From NCBI GenBank assembly GCA_943840615.1, contig CALSVI010000007.1, positions 1-45,487 of the forward strand: 45,487 nt of DNA, given 5' to 3'. Positions within the stretch are counted from its first letter, which is position 1, and every line of letters starts with the position of its first letter. Of the stretch, positions 8,586-16,804 are shown piece after piece. The stretch comes from an uncultured Luminiphilus sp. (GTDB taxonomy: Bacteria; Pseudomonadota; Gammaproteobacteria; Pseudomonadales; Halieaceae). A program made the translations under genes and the position numbers. The notes beneath the pieces were generated by a model. The model saw nothing but the letters and a program-made list of their open reading frames with translations. It was not told where the DNA came from and did not search any database.

Positions 8586-9959
8586 ATGAGTGATCTCACT
8601 GAATCCATTACCGAATTCCTGACCAGCGACTCAATTTTGAATGCACCCGATACTACTCTGAGCACCGCGAAACGCGGTTTTGTTGATTGTCTTGGAGTCG
8701 CGATTGCAGGACGCAATGAACCCGTCAGCCAAATACTGCAAAGTTATGTGGCCTCAAGAGCAGGCCCCCCGGACGCCAGAGCGCTGCTGAGCAACCACCG
8801 AGTGGCGGTGAGCCACGCGGCCCTGTATGGAACCGCTGCCGCTCACGCGCTAGATTATGATGACTACGCGTTTAGCAACCACGTATCTGCGTTGATGGTG
8901 CCCGCTATCATTGCAGAAGCAGAGCGACGCGGCGCATCCGGGCTGGCTATGCTGCAAGCATACATAGCGGGCTTTGAGGTATGGGGGCGCATTTTCAAGC
9001 GAGAACCAGACCACCTACATTCACAAGGATGGCACCCAACAGGCATTTTTGGTGCCCTAGGAGTTGCGGCGGCGATTTCCACACTCGCAGGTCTGAGCCG
9101 GGACCAAACACGCAATGCGCTTGGCCTGGCTTGCGCAAGTGGTGGCGGCGTCATGGACAATTTCGGTTCAGATGCCAAACCCTGGCAAGGGGCCCGAGCG
9201 AGCGAAGCGGGCGTGGTTGCAGTTGAACTCGCGGAATTAGGGATTACCGCAGGGCCAAACGCACTCGATGGTGATGGCGGATTGATGGCGGCCTTGTCCC
9301 CCAATGGACTCGTTGACCGCTATTCAGGCGCCGACGACCTCGGAAAAACTTGGCTCACGGCAGACTCAAACCTCAACATCAAGCCTCATCCCACTGTCGG
9401 AGCTTCACAGCGCTCTATCGACGCCGCCATTCAGGTACACCGGGATCTGCATCCAGACCCGGCGGCGATTACCGGCATCACTATCCGCGTCAGCGAAAAA
9501 CATGCCGCGGTAATGCGCTTTCATAATCCAAAATTCGCATCCGAAGCAAGATTTAGCGCTGAGTTTGGGGTCGCCGCAGGCCTCATCGCAGGCAAGGTTT
9601 CACTGGAAGAGCTGAAGGATGACTTTGTATCTAGGGAGGCGGTGCAGCGCTTGATCCAGCTGACTGATATTGAAACCGGACCCGATGACGACCCGAGCTA
9701 TCCCGTTGGTGCTCGATCAGACTCCTTGTCAATAACGCTTAATAATGGCCGCCGACTGGATAGCGACCCGGTTCACCGGTTCCGTGGCCATGGAGAAAAC
9801 CCGATGTCATCGAATGAGCTGAAGGAGAAATTTCAGACCTGCGTGGTTGCTGAGATCGGGCTAGCGCAAGCTGAATCGCTTTGGACTCAGCTGAATCGGC
9901 TCGAAGAACTTAAGAGCGCAAAAAATCTTCCGACCCTCAATGAGCGCGCACCGCATTGA
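8586..9959 (+). CDS. MmgE/PrpD family protein (copy 1)
   Basis: 457 residues, normal for the MmgE/PrpD family (2-methylcitrate dehydratase, iminodisuccinate epimerase, cis-aconitate decarboxylase relatives). Recognisable stretches are KRGFVDCLGVAIAGR, the HALDYDDY motif near residue 90 (active-site Asp/His region), HPTGIFGALGVAAA and NIKPHPTVGASQRSIDA. Family members dehydrate, isomerise or decarboxylate tricarboxylates and related branched diacids. No strong Shine-Dalgarno precedes the ATG, yet the N-terminus MSDLTESITEFL fits the family. It is divergent from the FCD-GntR gene and its end overlaps the convergent amidase by 23 bp. The specific reaction cannot be assigned. Confidence 0.88.
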   Translation: MSDLTESITEFLTSDSILNAPDTTLSTAKRGFVDCLGVAIAGRNEPVSQILQSYVASRAGPPDARALLSNHRVAVSHAALYGTAAAHALDYDDYAFSNHVSALMVPAIIAEAERRGASGLAMLQAYIAGFEVWGRIFKREPDHLHSQGWHPTGIFGALGVAAAISTLAGLSRDQTRNALGLACASGGGVMDNFGSDAKPWQGARASEAGVVAVELAELGITAGPNALDGDGGLMAALSPNGLVDRYSGADDLGKTWLTADSNLNIKPHPTVGASQRSIDAAIQVHRDLHPDPAAITGITIRVSEKHAAVMRFHNPKFASEARFSAEFGVAAGLIAGKVSLEELKDDFVSREAVQRLIQLTDIETGPDDDPSYPVGARSDSLSITLNNGRRLDSDPVHRFRGHGENPMSSNELKEKFQTCVVAEIGLAQAESLWTQLNRLEELKSAKNLPTLNERAPH

Positions 9960-11235
9960 TCAAGCGCTCTATCACCGCCGCTGCCTGAATGAGTTGCTGA
10001 TCTGCACCTCTAGCCGCCACCAGTTGCAGTCCCAGCGGCAAGTTGTTGGCACCCAAACCCACAGGAAGCGTGACACACGGCACATGCAACGCTGTAAACG
10101 AGCGGTTAAAGGTCGCCTCGCCGTTGCCTTCTGTCAGTAATGGCGCCACATCTGCTACCGCGGGCGTCAACCAGACATCGTAGGAACTCATAGCCTTGTC
10201 GCACTGGAGCCTCATCCTAGCCAACGCTGCTCTGGCGTCAGCTATCGTGGAGGCCGCCAACTTGCGATGCGGCCTCAGCGCTGACAGCACTGCGTCGCTC
10301 AATTGGTCAGGACAGTCGGTTAATTCAGTCCTCATAGAATCCAAACCTTCTCCCCACATCACGATATCCTGAATCGCATTGATATCATTACCAGCGAAGG
10401 GATCCGCTACTTCTTCAACGGTATGCCCTGCGTCAGTCAGTTGCGCCGATAATTTCGTCAGCGCATCTATGACACAGGGCGAGGCCTCGGCAATGTATTG
10501 AGTGGGATAGACGCCGACGCGCAAAGATGAGGGTGGGTCCTCACAGTTCGGCCACCCGTTGGGATCTGCCAAACCCCTTACCGCTGCGAGGACACGGACC
10601 ATCAACTCGCTGGTATCCCCAATAAAGCCCACCGTGTCGAGGGAAGGGGCAAAGGGCTTCATGCCTAAGCAGGACACAAGATCCCAAGTAGGCTTAAATC
10701 CGACCGCGCCACAATACGCCGCTGGCCTTATTGTGGACCCACCCGTTTGAGAGCCGATTGCCAGCGGCACCATCCCCGCACCAACCGCCGCACCAGACCC
10801 CGAGGAAGACCCCCCCGGTGAATGTGCTAGGTGATGTGGGTTCCGAGTCGACGGTAGATTGCCCATACCCGCAAACTCTACCGTACTAACCTTGCCAAGC
10901 AGAATGGCGCCGGCTCGTCTCAAAAGCGCAACCACCTGCGCGTCTTCTTCCGGTTGATGGCCGCGGTACAGCTCAGAGTTATACTCCGTTGGCAATGACC
11001 CCGTGTCGAAGATGTCTTTCACTGCAAACGGTATACCGTGAAGCGGCCCCCTACTACTTGTCATCGCATCAAGTTCACGCGCCTCCTCTCGAGCCGCGTC
11101 TTCTCGGAGCGCGACAAAACTCTGGATCGCCAGGTCTTGCTCAGCTATCCGCGAAAGGCACTCCTCCACCGCGCCCAACGCAGTGGAATGTCCCGTAAAA
11201 ACCTGCTGAGACATGGGAGGCAGCGGGAATTTCAA
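9937..11235 (-). CDS. Amidase signature family protein
   Basis: 432 residues. The Ser-cisSer-Lys triad is visible: Lys73 in GIPFAVKDIFDTGS, the Ser-rich GGSSSGSGAA at 141-150 (cis-Ser), and the nucleophile Ser167 in GSQTGGSTIRPA. The enzyme hydrolyses a C-N amide bond of an organic substrate, or an allophanate/carbamoyl-type group, in the cytosol; GatA and AtzF-like relatives share the fold. The longest start is a TTG at 11235, while an ATG at 11214 (MSQQVFTG) is an equally possible start; neither has a good Shine-Dalgarno. A GTATAC site at 11298-11308 lies upstream, suggesting control by the neighbouring FCD-GntR together with hyuAB. Converges on, and overlaps, the PrpD gene. Confidence 0.88.
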   Translation of the reverse strand: MKFPLPPMSQQVFTGHSTALGAVEECLSRIAEQDLAIQSFVALREDAAREEARELDAMTSSRGPLHGIPFAVKDIFDTGSLPTEYNSELYRGHQPEEDAQVVALLRRAGAILLGKVSTVEFAGMGNLPSTRNPHHLAHSPGGSSSGSGAAVGAGMVPLAIGSQTGGSTIRPAAYCGAVGFKPTWDLVSCLGMKPFAPSLDTVGFIGDTSELMVRVLAAVRGLADPNGWPNCEDPPSSLRVGVYPTQYIAEASPCVIDALTKLSAQLTDAGHTVEEVADPFAGNDINAIQDIVMWGEGLDSMRTELTDCPDQLSDAVLSALRPHRKLAASTIADARAALARMRLQCDKAMSSYDVWLTPAVADVAPLLTEGNGEATFNRSFTALHVPCVTLPVGLGANNLPLGLQLVAARGADQQLIQAAAVIERLINAVRAH

Positions 11236-11297
11236 AATAACCGATTCTTCATTTGCCGATCACGAGACCTCAAGAGACAGAGCGATTAGTGAAGCCG

Positions 11298-11308
11298 AAG
11301 TATACATA
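11298..11308. promoter_or_regulatory. Weak GTATAC-core site upstream of the amidase
   Basis: AAGTATACATA shares the GTATAC core of the two stronger sites at 7799-7810 and 8531-8542 but not their TGG/CCA flanks. It lies 63 bp before the longest amidase start. Possible third operator of the FCD-GntR regulator. Confidence 0.3.
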
Positions 11309-11655
11309 CAGCGTCTCTAACACAACCTGACCAATGCAGTTTAGGCCGGATAAACGGTACGTTGGGCGGAGGTTTTCGACGCTGTTGTGGTAACTGAAAT
11401 TCGAAATTTCGCCCAGAGCTCACCTACTTACCTGAAGTCGCGCTTGCGTCGGTGAACATGCAAACCCTATTCGTCCATGACAGAGCCGCAGCACGCAGGG
11501 ATCGCGGATAAATCTTCAGTAGCTTCCCAGCTGATTGAATGTTGTTGAGCTGGAATCCTCCCCAGCGTAAATGCTAGGCCCAGCAGGACTTGAATCGATG
11601 ACCAATCGTTTTTGAGTAGGCAAGCCTGGCTAATCGAAACAACACAAATCTTATT
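11309..11655. other. Intergenic stretch without a recognisable gene
   Basis: About 350 bp between the amidase promoter side and the bfd Fur box. I see no convincing coding frame, tRNA or hairpin terminator. The short open frame on the minus strand around 11467-11676 lacks any recognisable protein pattern and ends inside the Fur box region. Confidence 0.5.
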
Positions 11656-11678
11656 GACAATCATTCCCATTATCATTA
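11656..11678. promoter_or_regulatory. Fur box upstream of bfd
   Basis: GACAATCATTCCCATTATCATT matches the Fur consensus GATAATGATAATCATTATC in most positions when read on the reverse strand (AATGATAATGGGAATGATTG). It ends about 10 bp before the bfd start, so iron-bound Fur should block transcription and bfd should be induced by iron starvation, as known for bfd in other proteobacteria. Confidence 0.8.
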
Positions 11679-11687
11679 CTTTTTGGC

Positions 11688-11891
11688 ATGTACATTTGTA
11701 TCTGTAAAGGGGTGACTGAAAGCGCTATTCGCGCGCAGGTTTGCGCGGGCGCGAGATCAGTCGATGAAGTGAGTCGCCGTACCGGCTGCTCCACCCAGTG
11801 CGGCAAGTGCTTACTTCGAGCCCAGCGGGTCGTTCATGAGGCGTGCTCAGGGCTGGAAGGATCATCGCCGACCGAGCCCCTTCCCGCCTGA
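11688..11891 (+). CDS. bfd: Bacterioferritin-associated ferredoxin
   Basis: 67-residue [2Fe-2S] protein. The ligand cysteines sit at 4, 6, 38 and 41 (MYICICKG and STQCGKC), exactly the spacing of E. coli Bfd, with an additional Cys34. Bfd docks on bacterioferritin and passes electrons through its haem to mobilise stored ferric iron. Bacterioferritin follows 112 bp downstream on the same strand. A Fur box overlaps the promoter region. The C-terminal tail after residue 55 (GLEGSSPTEPLPA) is not conserved in the family. No clear Shine-Dalgarno precedes the ATG, but the N-terminal match fixes the start. Confidence 0.95.
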   Translation: MYICICKGVTESAIRAQVCAGARSVDEVSRRTGCSTQCGKCLLRAQRVVHEACSGLEGSSPTEPLPA

Positions 11892-11942
11892 GAATACGAA
11901 TACTTCTCACTTTCATTTTTATTAGCAAAATCAATAACTTAG

Positions 11943-11972
11943 TTGCCCTCCTCCCGAGTTTTTTTGTATAAT
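11943..11972 (+). promoter_or_regulatory. Sigma-70-type promoter of bfr
   Basis: TTGCCC (11943-11948), an 18-bp spacer and a consensus TATAAT (11967-11972), 32 bp before the bfr ATG. This gives bfr its own promoter, separate from the Fur-controlled bfd promoter; I see no good Fur box here. Confidence 0.7.
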
Positions 11973-12003
11973 CGAGTGTCGTTCACTCTGGCGGGTAAAA
12001 AAC

Positions 12004-12486
12004 ATGAAAGGCAACCCTGAGGTGCTAAAGCACCTAAACAAAATCCTCTACAACGAGCTCGTGGCCATCAACCAGTATTTTCTTCATTCGAAGATGTACA
12101 AGGATTGGGGGCTGACCGAACTGGCTGAGCACGAGTATCACGAATCGATTGACGAAATGAAGCATGCCGATGCCTTGGTCGAGCGCATCCTTTTTTTGGA
12201 GGGCATTCCCAACCTGCAAGACCTTGGTCAACTGCGGATTGGAGAAACACCGCGTGAAATGCTGGAGTGCGACCTGCAGCTGGAGCACGTTGCTCACGTT
12301 GATCTGATTGCGACGGTGGAGTGCTGCGAGCGAGAAAAGGATTTCGTATCCAGAGACCTTGCAAAAAACATTCTGGAAGCTGAAGAAGAGCATGTGGACT
12401 GGCTAGAGACGCAACTCTCACTGATGGATCGGGTGGGGGAGCAGAACTACCTGCAAACGGCGATGAAGACCACCAAGCCAGACTGA
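12004..12486 (+). CDS. bfr: Bacterioferritin (haem-binding ferritin)
   Basis: 160 residues, standard length. All diagnostic residues fall at E. coli Bfr positions: ferroxidase ligands Glu18, Glu51, His54, Glu94, Glu127 and His130, and the haem-ligating Met52 (IDEMKHADAL). The protein assembles as a 24-mer cage that oxidises Fe(II) and stores ferric mineral in the cytosol. It has its own strong -10 (TATAAT at 11967) and follows bfd, its redox partner. It converges with the siderophore-receptor gene, with 89 bp between them. All key ligands are intact, so it should be catalytically competent and haem-binding. Confidence 0.97.
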   Translation: MKGNPEVLKHLNKILYNELVAINQYFLHSKMYKDWGLTELAEHEYHESIDEMKHADALVERILFLEGIPNLQDLGQLRIGETPREMLECDLQLEHVAHVDLIATVECCEREKDFVSRDLAKNILEAEEEHVDWLETQLSLMDRVGEQNYLQTAMKTTKPD

Positions 12487-12529
12487 CCTTTCTCGCTGCG
12501 TGTCAGGCATCTACGCAGATCTGTTTCAA

Positions 12530-12554
12530 AGGGCGTCTGCAGTGCAAACGCCCT
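12530..12554. terminator. Possible hairpin between bfr and the convergent receptor gene
   Basis: AGGGCGT pairs with ACGCCCT across an 11-nt loop. No U-tract follows on either strand, so this may be a transcript-end hairpin rather than a full intrinsic terminator. It is the only stem seen in the 89-bp convergent interval. Confidence 0.35.
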
Positions 12555-12575
12555 CCCCTCCAAGCCACCTCATTA

Positions 12576-14702
12576 TTAAAAGTCTTTGGTAATCGCGAGC
12601 CGCGCATTGAATGGCGCACCGACCGTTGCCTGATGGGTACTGTGTGAGCTCGGGAAGTAGCTGGTATCGCCTATATTTTGAAGATTCAACTGGATACGGA
12701 GGTCATTGGACCACTCGTAGTAGAGCGCGGCGTCCACCCGGGTATAGCTAGGCAATCTAGCGGTATTGCTATTGTTGATGTAGCTCTCGTCTTGATAAGT
12801 GAGTCCGATACCAACCCCGATGCTGGGCGTGAGCTCGACAAAATTCCAGAGAGAGAACATATTTTCTGGCAGCTCCCTAGGCCGCAAACCGTTGCCCCCC
12901 AACCGATCCGATTGCTCACCGTCGAGATAGCTATACGCTGCGGACAAATACCACGCCTCATTCACTTGTCCTTGCAGCTGAATCTCAAAACCGTCAATTT
13001 CAGATTCAATGACATCCAATGTCGAGGGGTCATTGTCTGCCACTTGCGGGGATTCCTGCTCTATCTCAAAAGCCGCCGCCGTGAAGCTTAGGTTGGGAGA
13101 GAGATCCCACTTAAAACCCACCTCGCTGTTAGAAAACGTGTCTGCGTCGAGCTGGCCTTTACTGCCGTTGATGTTGGCAAACTGCTCGCCACTGCGCGGG
13201 AGAAAGGATTCGCTGTAGCTGATGTACAAAGACATATTCTCAACAGGCTTATAAACCACACCCAGCCTGGGCGATATCTCTTCATCTTGCTTCGAGCGAG
13301 CATCACTCGCCGGCACATTGAATACGTCGATCTCAAACTGATCAAAGCGCGCACCCAAAACCACATCAAGATAGTCTGTGATCGCCATCTCGTCTTGCAG
13401 ATAAACAGACGAGACTTCAATTTCTACCCGCGTGTCATCGTTCAGATCGGCGGTGAAATCATTGACCGTTTGTGCACCTGCCGCGTTGATGCCGACGCCG
13501 CCAACAATACCCATCGGCCGGCTGACGCTAAAAGTTTCTCGATCATCTGAAGTGCCCGACCAAAACGTATTCCAGCGGTCCTGGTCAGAGGAGGTATCTA
13601 CGAACTCCGCACCCAACATGAATCGATGGCTCATCCCGGCGAACACCGCTTCCTTAACAAGATTGCCCGACAAAATGAGATTTTCGCGCTGCGTCGTAGC
13701 GACGTAGCCGTCCAGTGTTATCAAATCTGGTGATACTGCCTCGTTATAGGAAGCCGCATAGAAGTTCTGATAAACCTTGTTATAGTCGCCATAGAACGCC
13801 GTGACTTTTCCCTTCAGGCTGTCGGAAAAACGGGTCTCAAGATTGGCGATAAAAATATGTGCTTTCAGAGTGGTCAGGTTGACATCGGGATCGCCAAATA
13901 CCACTCGATCGAGCCGCTCGACCGGGTCGCCGTTACTGCCAGTGGGAATTCCCCGGTCAATAAAACGTTCGTGATCAACATACTCATAGGACACATCAAT
14001 CCGGGTGTCCGCACCCGCTAGAATTCGAAACGTTGGGTTGATTCCCAGCCGTTCACCGTCAAAGTGATCTCGGTGGTTATCCAGCCCCTCGGCCATGGCG
14101 TTGAGCCTGAAGGCAACGTTGTCATTGATCCCGAGATTCAGGTCACCCTGTAGCCCCGCTCCACCAAATGAGTCTGCGAAGCCGTTTATCTGGGAAAAGT
14201 CGCCGCCAATTTCCGCCTTCTTTGTCACTCGATTAAGGATGCCTCCCGTACCACCGCGACCGAATAGCAGCGCATTAGGCCCCCTTAGTACTTCTAACTG
14301 CTCGAGATTGTAGAGCGGGCGATAGTACTGAACGTCGTCACGCACACCATCAATAAAGAAGTCCGCTGTTGACCGCACGCCCCTGAAGACCACCGCATCA
14401 CGGTGTCCTTCTCCCTGAGACATGCTGACTCCGGGCAAATATTCAATAATATCGGACACGCTGGTGAAGCCGCGCTTTAGAATTTCTTCCGACGTCACGA
14501 TACTGAGGCTCTGGGGCACATCCAGAATAGGAGTGGGGCTGCGGAGCGCATTCACTTGACTCGATTGCAAATAGCTGCCTCGAACGATGGTCTCCTCAAG
14601 CGTTGTTTCCTGATCCTCCTGAGCATGGGCAGCGCCGGCCATCGCCACCGATAACGCAAGTATTGCTGGCTGCAGCGGAGATTTTGTCTCAAATGCTCTC
14701 AT
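12576..14702 (-). CDS. TonB-dependent siderophore receptor
   Basis: 708 residues. Signal peptide residues 1-27 (cleavage after GAAHA), TonB-box-like LEETIVRGSYL, and a plug with PQSLSIVTSEEIL, DIIEYLPGVS, FFIDGVRDDVQYYRP and LEQLEVLRGPNALLFGRGG. These are hallmarks of the FhuE/Fiu/FoxA-type siderophore-receptor subfamily. The C-terminal barrel closes with NLQNIGDTSYFPSSHST and ends in TKDF with terminal Phe. It should import a ferric siderophore across the outer membrane, using TonB-ExbBD. A Fur box lies 26 bp upstream of the ATG. It pairs with the convergent bfd-bfr genes to form a small iron locus. Which siderophore is unknown; no biosynthesis genes are present. Confidence 0.94.
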   Translation of the reverse strand: MRAFETKSPLQPAILALSVAMAGAAHAQEDQETTLEETIVRGSYLQSSQVNALRSPTPILDVPQSLSIVTSEEILKRGFTSVSDIIEYLPGVSMSQGEGHRDAVVFRGVRSTADFFIDGVRDDVQYYRPLYNLEQLEVLRGPNALLFGRGGTGGILNRVTKKAEIGGDFSQINGFADSFGGAGLQGDLNLGINDNVAFRLNAMAEGLDNHRDHFDGERLGINPTFRILAGADTRIDVSYEYVDHERFIDRGIPTGSNGDPVERLDRVVFGDPDVNLTTLKAHIFIANLETRFSDSLKGKVTAFYGDYNKVYQNFYAASYNEAVSPDLITLDGYVATTQRENLILSGNLVKEAVFAGMSHRFMLGAEFVDTSSDQDRWNTFWSGTSDDRETFSVSRPMGIVGGVGINAAGAQTVNDFTADLNDDTRVEIEVSSVYLQDEMAITDYLDVVLGARFDQFEIDVFNVPASDARSKQDEEISPRLGVVYKPVENMSLYISYSESFLPRSGEQFANINGSKGQLDADTFSNSEVGFKWDLSPNLSFTAAAFEIEQESPQVADNDPSTLDVIESEIDGFEIQLQGQVNEAWYLSAAYSYLDGEQSDRLGGNGLRPRELPENMFSLWNFVELTPSIGVGIGLTYQDESYINNSNTARLPSYTRVDAALYYEWSNDLRIQLNLQNIGDTSYFPSSHSTHQATVGAPFNARLAITKDF

Positions 14703-14727
14703 TGCTCGGGTCTCTCATTGGATCGCT

Positions 14728-14755
14728 AATGAGAATCATTGTTATTATCATTATC
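14728..14755. promoter_or_regulatory. Fur box(es) upstream of the siderophore receptor
   Basis: The stretch begins AATGAGAATCATTGTTATTA and continues TCATTATC, i.e. overlapping copies of the NATNAT/ATNATN hexamers that make up the Fur consensus. It is placed directly before the receptor start, so strong iron repression is expected. Confidence 0.85.
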
Positions 14756-14974
14756 GGAAAAGGCAACTCCTTTTGCCCAATATTTGAGAATTTGCGACAA
14801 AATTGGCCTTTTATCACTCGAATAAACGCCATCAGCCCCCCGACATTGCGCGCTGCGCGGCCAGACCAGCAGGATTTAGGCTAAACCGACCATCATCAAG
14901 AGGAGCAGTAGACAGCAGAGATTATCGAGGTGCGTTATTGCCTCGAATCGGGTCTTACTGGCAGAAAGGGAGCC

Positions 14975-16672
14975 TTATCGCGAGTGCACTAGGCGACCAT
15001 CCGAGAAAGTATGCTCCACCGCGATAGTGTGGATTTGATACACATCGCTGGCGTAGGGATCCCGGTCGAGCACCACCAGGTCGGCGAGCTTGCCCTCTTC
15101 AAGCGTGCCTATTTTGTCCTCCAACCGCAGCTGCCACGCGGCGTCCGAAGTATGCGCGCGAATGGCCTGATCTACGCTGAGTCGCTCACTCACGCGCGCC
15201 TGCACCGGCACTTCAGGATTACCCGCCTGCTGCCGCGTCACTGCCATCTCAATATTAAACATGGGATTGAGTGCATCCTTGCCAATCCAGCTCACGGGAT
15301 AATCGCTACCCAGCGTTACTTTGCCCCCATGACGAAGAATAGACGCCAGAGGGTACATTTGATTAAAACGGTCCGTTCCCAAATAGCGGAGTGCCAAATC
15401 ATCGTAGTAAAACCAAGTGGGTGTGGTTTGCGCAACCGCCCCTAGCTCGGCAAAACGACTGACATCCGCTGCGCTCACAATCTCGATATGACAGATAGTC
15501 GTTCGGGTATCGCTATGGGGATGAAGTCTCTTGGCCCGCTCAATGGCATCCAGCGCAGACCGGACCGCACCGTCACCGATGGCGTGAAGATGGAGATCCA
15601 CGTCAACTGCATGGGCTGCCGCCACGGCATCGAACATCACAGGGTTGGGCAGTAAGGGTTTAGCCTCATGCCCCTCGGGCAGAAGGTAAGGGTCCAGCAT
15701 GACAGCGGTTTTGGCCTCAACCGTGCCATCGAGAGACAGCTTGAGTGTCGACACGGTAAAGAGCTCGTGGTCATAACGTTCATTCAGCTCCGCCAAAGTA
15801 GCGAGCGCATCTGTCAACTGCTCGGGTTGGTTAACGTAGAGCGATGCCACCATTCTGACGGGGAATTCGCCTGCCTCGACCATTTGAAGCGCCAGACGGC
15901 GACCAAGCTCGCCGGTATCGATCATGCCGGCGTCGAAGGCGGCGGTTAAACCCACCGCAGACATCTCTCTAAAAAAATCGGGGGCCGCCAGCGCTATCGC
16001 CTCCTCACTCACTACACCGAGCGCCGCGCTGACAGGATCAATCGCCGCACCCTCAACCAGCCAACCGGTCGGGTTCCCCTCCGCATCACGCTGGAAAAAA
16101 TGCGCGCCAGGAACGGGGTCGGGGGTCTCGCGTGAAATCCCCGCTGCTTGTAAGGCCAGGGTATTCGCCCAGCCCGTATGCCCGCCCTCATCAACGATCA
16201 ACGCCGGACGGTCTGAAACCACCGCGTCGAGCTGAGCAGCGGTCGGCCCACTTACACCGAAAGCCGGAGCGAGAAAACCCGAACCAAGGAGCGGGTTCTG
16301 GTACGGGTGTTTGCGCGCATGATCGGAGATGGCTGCCAGCACCTGCTCTGCACTTTGATAAGGACTCAGCTTGACGCCGTTTATCAGCGGCAAGGTGTCC
16401 ATACTGTGGATATGCGTGTCGATAAAGCCCGGCAGCACAGTTCGCCCATCGAGCTCTATGATCTGAGTGGCGGGTCCCACCCGAGTGGCAGCAGCGTGAC
16501 TGTCGCCTAGCCAGACTATACGGTTACCCTTTATCGCGATGGCGGAGTAATGCGAGGCCGTATCATCCATGGAATAGACCGTCCCACCGCGCAATACCCA
16601 GTCAGCATCCGCCGCGGCAAGGGTTGCCCAAAGCGCCCAGAAAAACCCCACCAGTCGATACCGTGTTCGCAT
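14975..16672 (-). CDS. Exported metal-dependent amidohydrolase (YtcJ-like, Amidohydro_3)
   Basis: 565 residues from the ATG at 16672, which follows a perfect GGAGGAGG Shine-Dalgarno; a longer frame from 16696 would put that Shine-Dalgarno inside the gene. The N-terminus (MRTRYRLVGFFWALWATLAA, then ADA) is a signal peptide, so the enzyme is probably periplasmic. Metal ligands of the amidohydrolase superfamily are visible: FIDTHIHSMD, the later DLHLHAIGDGAV, HIEIVS and GSDYPV. The C-terminal beta-sandwich contains GTLEEGKLADLVVLDRDP. Relatives cleave amides, imides or N-acyl groups of organic molecules. It is divergent from the CaiB operon and shares an intergenic region holding a TGTCCGTACT operator-like site. 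Confidence 0.9.
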   Translation of the reverse strand: MRTRYRLVGFFWALWATLAAADADWVLRGGTVYSMDDTASHYSAIAIKGNRIVWLGDSHAAATRVGPATQIIELDGRTVLPGFIDTHIHSMDTLPLINGVKLSPYQSAEQVLAAISDHARKHPYQNPLLGSGFLAPAFGVSGPTAAQLDAVVSDRPALIVDEGGHTGWANTLALQAAGISRETPDPVPGAHFFQRDAEGNPTGWLVEGAAIDPVSAALGVVSEEAIALAAPDFFREMSAVGLTAAFDAGMIDTGELGRRLALQMVEAGEFPVRMVASLYVNQPEQLTDALATLAELNERYDHELFTVSTLKLSLDGTVEAKTAVMLDPYLLPEGHEAKPLLPNPVMFDAVAAAHAVDVDLHLHAIGDGAVRSALDAIERAKRLHPHSDTRTTICHIEIVSAADVSRFAELGAVAQTTPTWFYYDDLALRYLGTDRFNQMYPLASILRHGGKVTLGSDYPVSWIGKDALNPMFNIEMAVTRQQAGNPEVPVQARVSERLSVDQAIRAHTSDAAWQLRLEDKIGTLEEGKLADLVVLDRDPYASDVYQIHTIAVEHTFSDGRLVHSR

Positions 16673-16754
16673 AACCCCTCCTCCCCCACAAACCATAAGA
16701 CCTAGCGGGCTATATCAAAGCGATGACCGAGCCTGCGTTCCTTTTGGATTCGAA

Positions 16755-16764
16755 TGTCCGTACT
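16755..16764. promoter_or_regulatory. HutC-type GntR operator-like site, amidohydrolase/CaiB divergent region
   Basis: TGTCCGTACT within AATGTCCGTACTATT; eight of ten core bases match the palindrome TGTCCGGACA. The right half forms a TACTAT -10-like hexamer (16761-16766) for the rightward CaiB operon, with a poor TTCCTT at -35, the same layout as at the TauD promoter. It could control both the amidohydrolase and the CoA-transferases. Confidence 0.5.
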
Positions 16765-16804
16765 ATTTGCGTATTAAGTACCATATTTTTATCAGGAGCA
16801 AAAC

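Noticed and set aside
11029..11038. Perfect palindrome CGGTATACCG inside the amidase gene as a further GntR operator
   Set aside because: It encodes the conserved amidase segment HGIPFAVKD and lies about 200 bp inside the gene, so the palindrome is probably a codon coincidence.
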